Source of the DNA: JBAWWY01 sp037144355
Lineage (GTDB): Bacteria > Bacillota > Clostridia > Peptostreptococcales > Anaerovoracaceae
Direction of reading: 5' to 3'
Assembly: GCA_037144355.1 (NCBI GenBank)
Contig: JBAWWY010000003.1
Location: 42,225-106,224 of the forward strand
DNA length: 64,000 nt
The notes below the pieces were generated by a model, which was not told the origin of the DNA, made no database searches, and worked only from the letters and a program-made list of their open reading frames with translations. This document shows positions 61,615 to 64,000 of this stretch, piece after piece. The translations under genes were made by a program, and so were the position numbers. The stretch's first letter is position 1; every line of letters begins with the position of its first letter.

Positions 61615-63075
61615 TTATAGTAAATCAGAAAGGAGTCTTGAAATTGATTCCATGAATTTGATTTTTAAAGAACGTTTGCCATATAGTTCTTTTGTCAATT
61701 CGCTGCATTTTTTCATATCATCGACAAAAATGTCCTCAAGCAATGAAACCTGATTTGGATCGTATATAAAGGCATTTGCTTCGAAATTGAGTTTAAAGCT
61801 TCGTATGTCGAAATTGGCTGAACCCACTGATGCGACTTCGCCGTCCACACATATGGTTTTCGCATGCATGAAACCATTATTATATATGAAAATCCTTGCA
61901 CCGGAGTCCAAAAGAACACCAATATATGAATAGGTTGCCCAATACACAAACATATGGTCAGGCATGCATGGAATCATGATCCTTAAATCAACACCTGACA
62001 AGACAGCATTTTTCAACGATTCCAGGATGCTAATATCAGGAACAAAATAGGGGGTTTGTATATATATGTTCTTTTGGGCTTCCGAAATCATTTTCAAATA
62101 ACTGTGTTTGATTTCTTCCCTAGTGGAATCAGGACCGCTGGTAACTATTTGAATTCCAGTTTTACCCTTATAATTTGTGGAGTCAAAGAATATTGGAGGA
62201 ATTGGCACATATTCCTTGCTGGAAATTCGCCAGTCCATAAGGAAGTAGGTGTGCATATCAAGAACGCTGCTTCCTTCAACCCGAAGATGTGTATCTCTCC
62301 AAAATCCGAATCTCTTTATTTTCCCTAAATATTCATCACCAATATTGAAACCGCCAAGATAACCGATTCTATTATCGATAACCACCAGCTTCCTATGATT
62401 CCTATAATTGATTTTCATAGTAAGATACTTGAATTTGGGTTTAAAGAAAAAAGCATGCTTTCCGCCGGCTTTTTTAAAATCCTTAAGTGTGGAATCTGAA
62501 ATCTCCCGGCTTCCTATGGCATCGAGAAGAAAAAGCACCTCGACTCCCTCGCTTGCTTTTTTAGTGAGAGCATTTATCAGAGATCTTCCAACCTGATCAT
62601 TCTTTACAATAAAATACATTATGTGTATAGAATGTCTTGCATTTTCAATGTCATTCAATAATGATTGCATTTTGACGTTGCCATCGGTAAAAATTTTAAT
62701 CTCATTGTCTTGAGAGTAGAAAGACTTTGCAAAATGTTGATTTAATTGTATCATCCTAATCCAGTTTATCGCAGCGTGGGTTTTAAACTTAAATATCCCG
62801 GTCTCCATTTCATCTATTTGATTAAGCAAAGCCTGATTTAAAATGGATTCCTCATAGGATTCCAATCTATATAGTTTTTGCCGGCTGAAATTTTGCGAGA
62901 ACATTAAATATAAGACAATTCCAAAAACAGGTATGACAAAAATAATCATTATCCAAGCCACAGTGGCGGAAGGATTTTTGCGCTCCCAAAATATAATTGA
63001 AATGGCCAGCATAAAATCAATAATATAAAGAATTAAGACAAAGAAGGAAATGTTTGGCAGAAATGAAAGATTCAT
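61615..63075 (-). CDS. cls: Cardiolipin synthase (phospholipase D family)
   Basis: 486 residues from ATG 63075 (GGGAGG close upstream; a longer frame from 63117 has no site). Two N-terminal membrane segments (about 5-25 and 40-58) lead to two PLD domains with HKD motifs: YRNHRKLVVIDNRIGYLGG (about 213-231) and FMHAKTICVDGEVASVGS (about 396-413). It joins two phosphatidylglycerols into cardiolipin at the membrane. No clear terminator separates it from the trpB promoter. Confidence 0.94.
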   Translation of the reverse strand: MNLSFLPNISFFVLILYIIDFMLAISIIFWERKNPSATVAWIMIIFVIPVFGIVLYLMFSQNFSRQKLYRLESYEESILNQALLNQIDEMETGIFKFKTHAAINWIRMIQLNQHFAKSFYSQDNEIKIFTDGNVKMQSLLNDIENARHSIHIMYFIVKNDQVGRSLINALTKKASEGVEVLFLLDAIGSREISDSTLKDFKKAGGKHAFFFKPKFKYLTMKINYRNHRKLVVIDNRIGYLGGFNIGDEYLGKIKRFGFWRDTHLRVEGSSVLDMHTYFLMDWRISSKEYVPIPPIFFDSTNYKGKTGIQIVTSGPDSTREEIKHSYLKMISEAQKNIYIQTPYFVPDISILESLKNAVLSGVDLRIMIPCMPDHMFVYWATYSYIGVLLDSGARIFIYNNGFMHAKTICVDGEVASVGSANFDIRSFKLNFEANAFIYDPNQVSLLEDIFVDDMKKCSELTKELYGKRSLKIKFMESISRLLSDLL

Positions 63076-63116
63076 AATACCTCCCAATTTCGTTAAGCTT
63101 AAAAAGAATAAATCCA

Positions 63117-63147
63117 TAAAACTGGGGGAAAATTCCCCCAGTTTTTG
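63117..63147 (-). terminator. Terminator of trxA (bidirectional shape)
   Basis: A GC-rich stem AAACTGGGGG/CCCCCAGTTT (about 63118-63143) with T-runs on both strands, between the trxA stop and the cls start. Confidence 0.85.
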
Positions 63148-63212
63148 TTAATATTTGATTAACATAGTATTTAAATAAATATTTAAAACAATGTAACTTG
63201 TTCGTATTTCTG

Positions 63213-63539
63213 CTATTTAACTAAATTGTCTATTTTGTCTTCGAAAGCTGCCTGTGGCACTGCACCGATTATCTTATCTTTTATTTCGCCTTTGGCAACA
63301 AAGAAAACCGTAGGAATACTCATTACTTTATGTGATATGGCGAGCTTTTTCTGTTCATCGATATTGACCTTGTAAAAATTGACTTTCCCAGAATATTTTG
63401 CAGCGAGAGAATCCATAATTGGACCAACCAGTTTGCAAGGTCCACACCAATCCGCATAAAAGTCAATAACGGAAGGGGTGTCCGAATTCATAACAAGTGT
63501 TTCAAAGGTTTCTTCTGTTAAATTAACTAAATTTGACAT
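63213..63539 (-). CDS. trxA: Thioredoxin
   Basis: 108 residues, standard length, with the active-site W31-C-G-P-C35 and the cis-Pro segment SIPTVFFVAKGE. It is a dithiol reductant in the cytoplasm. ATG 63539 follows AAGGAGG. It is 18 nt downstream of the RseC-like gene and probably shares its transcript. Confidence 0.96.
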   Translation of the reverse strand: MSNLVNLTEETFETLVMNSDTPSVIDFYADWCGPCKLVGPIMDSLAAKYSGKVNFYKVNIDEQKKLAISHKVMSIPTVFFVAKGEIKDKIIGAVPQAAFEDKIDNLVK

Positions 63540-63557
63540 AATTTCCTCCTTAAGGTA

Positions 63558-63965
63558 TTAAGTTATTATTTTATAAATTTTTGCACTAAGTTTGGGCTGA
63601 AATAAATGCTTTGTTTTAAAGTAAACTGCCAACGACGCTAAGAAAAACATCAAAGCTAGAATCAGACCAAGAAAGTCCGGGGCTCCAAAAGGAACCAAAA
63701 GAACTCCAATCCATAAACCAAGAAAAACCATTAGAGTCGGTAAAAAATAGGTAACAAATATTTCTAAAAAATTAAGTTTTTTTGAAATATTGACACGGAC
63801 TTTATTATCTTTTTTAGCACCAACGCTATTTTCAGCAGTAAGAAGGGAGCCAGGATGTATATTTTTATTGCAGAATCCACAACCAGTGCAATTCTTATGC
63901 TTATATAAAGCAATTTTAGCAGAGTTTTCATCTATGATTTCAATAACATTTGCGAGTTTTTTCAT
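63558..63965 (-). CDS. SoxR-reducing/RseC-like membrane protein
   Basis: 135 residues. N-terminal cytoplasmic part with a CTGCGFC-N4-type cluster (about 22-28), two membrane segments (about 70-92 and 96-118), and a short tail. This is the RseC/MucC layout, a family linked to Rnf/Rsx electron transport and SoxR reduction. The adjacent thioredoxin suggests a thiol-redox setting. ATG 63965 follows AAGGAG. No rnf genes are visible within the window. Confidence 0.82.
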   Translation of the reverse strand: MKKLANVIEIIDENSAKIALYKHKNCTGCGFCNKNIHPGSLLTAENSVGAKKDNKVRVNISKKLNFLEIFVTYFLPTLMVFLGLWIGVLLVPFGAPDFLGLILALMFFLASLAVYFKTKHLFQPKLSAKIYKIIT

Positions 63966-64000
63966 TTAATTCTCCTTGAAAATAAAAAGTATTTTGTTTG

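Noticed and set aside
1..64000. CRISPR array, prophage, transposon or plasmid features
   Set aside because: No regular direct-repeat array, transposase, integrase of phage type or terminal repeats seen; the only recombinase is the XerD-like protein.

Overview
The window reads as a chromosomal segment of a low-GC, strictly anaerobic, fermentative Firmicute of the Clostridia/Tissierellia type. The evidence is an [FeFe]-hydrogenase-like operon, a four-subunit ferredoxin-dependent 2-oxoacid oxidoreductase, T-box leaders on two genes (valS, trpB), AGGAGG-type ribosome binding sites with frequent TTG/GTG starts, and familiar Firmicute housekeeping blocks (rplS-rbgA-rnhB, plsX-rnc-smc-ftsY, der-plsY-gpsA). 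I cannot name the genus. No phage, insertion sequence or CRISPR array is visible. spoIIM, often found between nudF and xerD in spore formers, is absent from that place.

Layout. 0.1-4.9 kb: small metabolic genes (Cys-rich small protein, class III aminotransferase, DUF2892 protein, AhpD-like protein, tcdA, cysK). 5.3-10.8 kb: a three-gene hydrogenase/transhydrogenase operon whose NuoF-like subunit is fused to a complete GltD/NfnB-like flavoprotein. 10.9 kb: tRNA-Arg(ACG). 11.2-14.4 kb: a long structured leader with a terminator, then porGDAB. 14.5-15.4 kb: a degenerate CobL (CbiE-CbiT)-like protein. 15.7-18.0 kb: a two-component system whose kinase carries a PocR ligand domain and whose regulator is AraC-type. 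18.1-19.2 kb: gldA-like dehydrogenase.

19.5-33.1 kb is a bacterial microcompartment locus for coenzyme-B12-dependent diol (1,2-propanediol and/or glycerol) breakdown, in the order pduA-B-C-D-E-G-H-K-J-L-M-N-O-P-S-T plus a DUF1097 membrane protein. The shell is A/J/K (hexamers), B/T (trimers) and N (pentamer). The core is the diol dehydratase CDE, reactivase GH, cobalamin handling O/S, aldehyde dehydrogenase P and phosphotransacylase L. pduQ, U, V, W and X are absent, so the alcohol dehydrogenase step is probably done by the neighbouring gldA product or a distant gene, and the acyl kinase lies elsewhere. Several core proteins share an N-terminal amphipathic helix of the encapsulation-peptide type. 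The protein in the pduM position has a flavoprotein-like middle and a PduM-like C-terminus.

33.2-37 kb: a DUF3842 gene, then a minus-strand group (RNase H-like exonuclease, metallophosphatase, proA). 37.2-43 kb: purB-proB-proC-nudF-xerD, then rplS-rbgA-rnhB. 44-64 kb: T-box valS-folC-lipid kinase-GNAT, plsX-rnc-smc-ftsY, a CDF transporter, der-plsY-gpsA; and on the minus strand a Trp T-box-controlled stand-alone trpB, cls, trxA and an RseC-like redox protein.

Most unusual points: the HymB-GltD fusion with a Cys-to-Ser change in the first H-cluster motif of its partner; the CobL-like probable pseudoenzyme beside a B12-dependent pathway; the flavoprotein-like PduM; the unidentified structured leader before porGDAB; and a XerD with Gln in place of its catalytic His. 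All calls come from reading the sequence and from recalled family knowledge; no database search was run.
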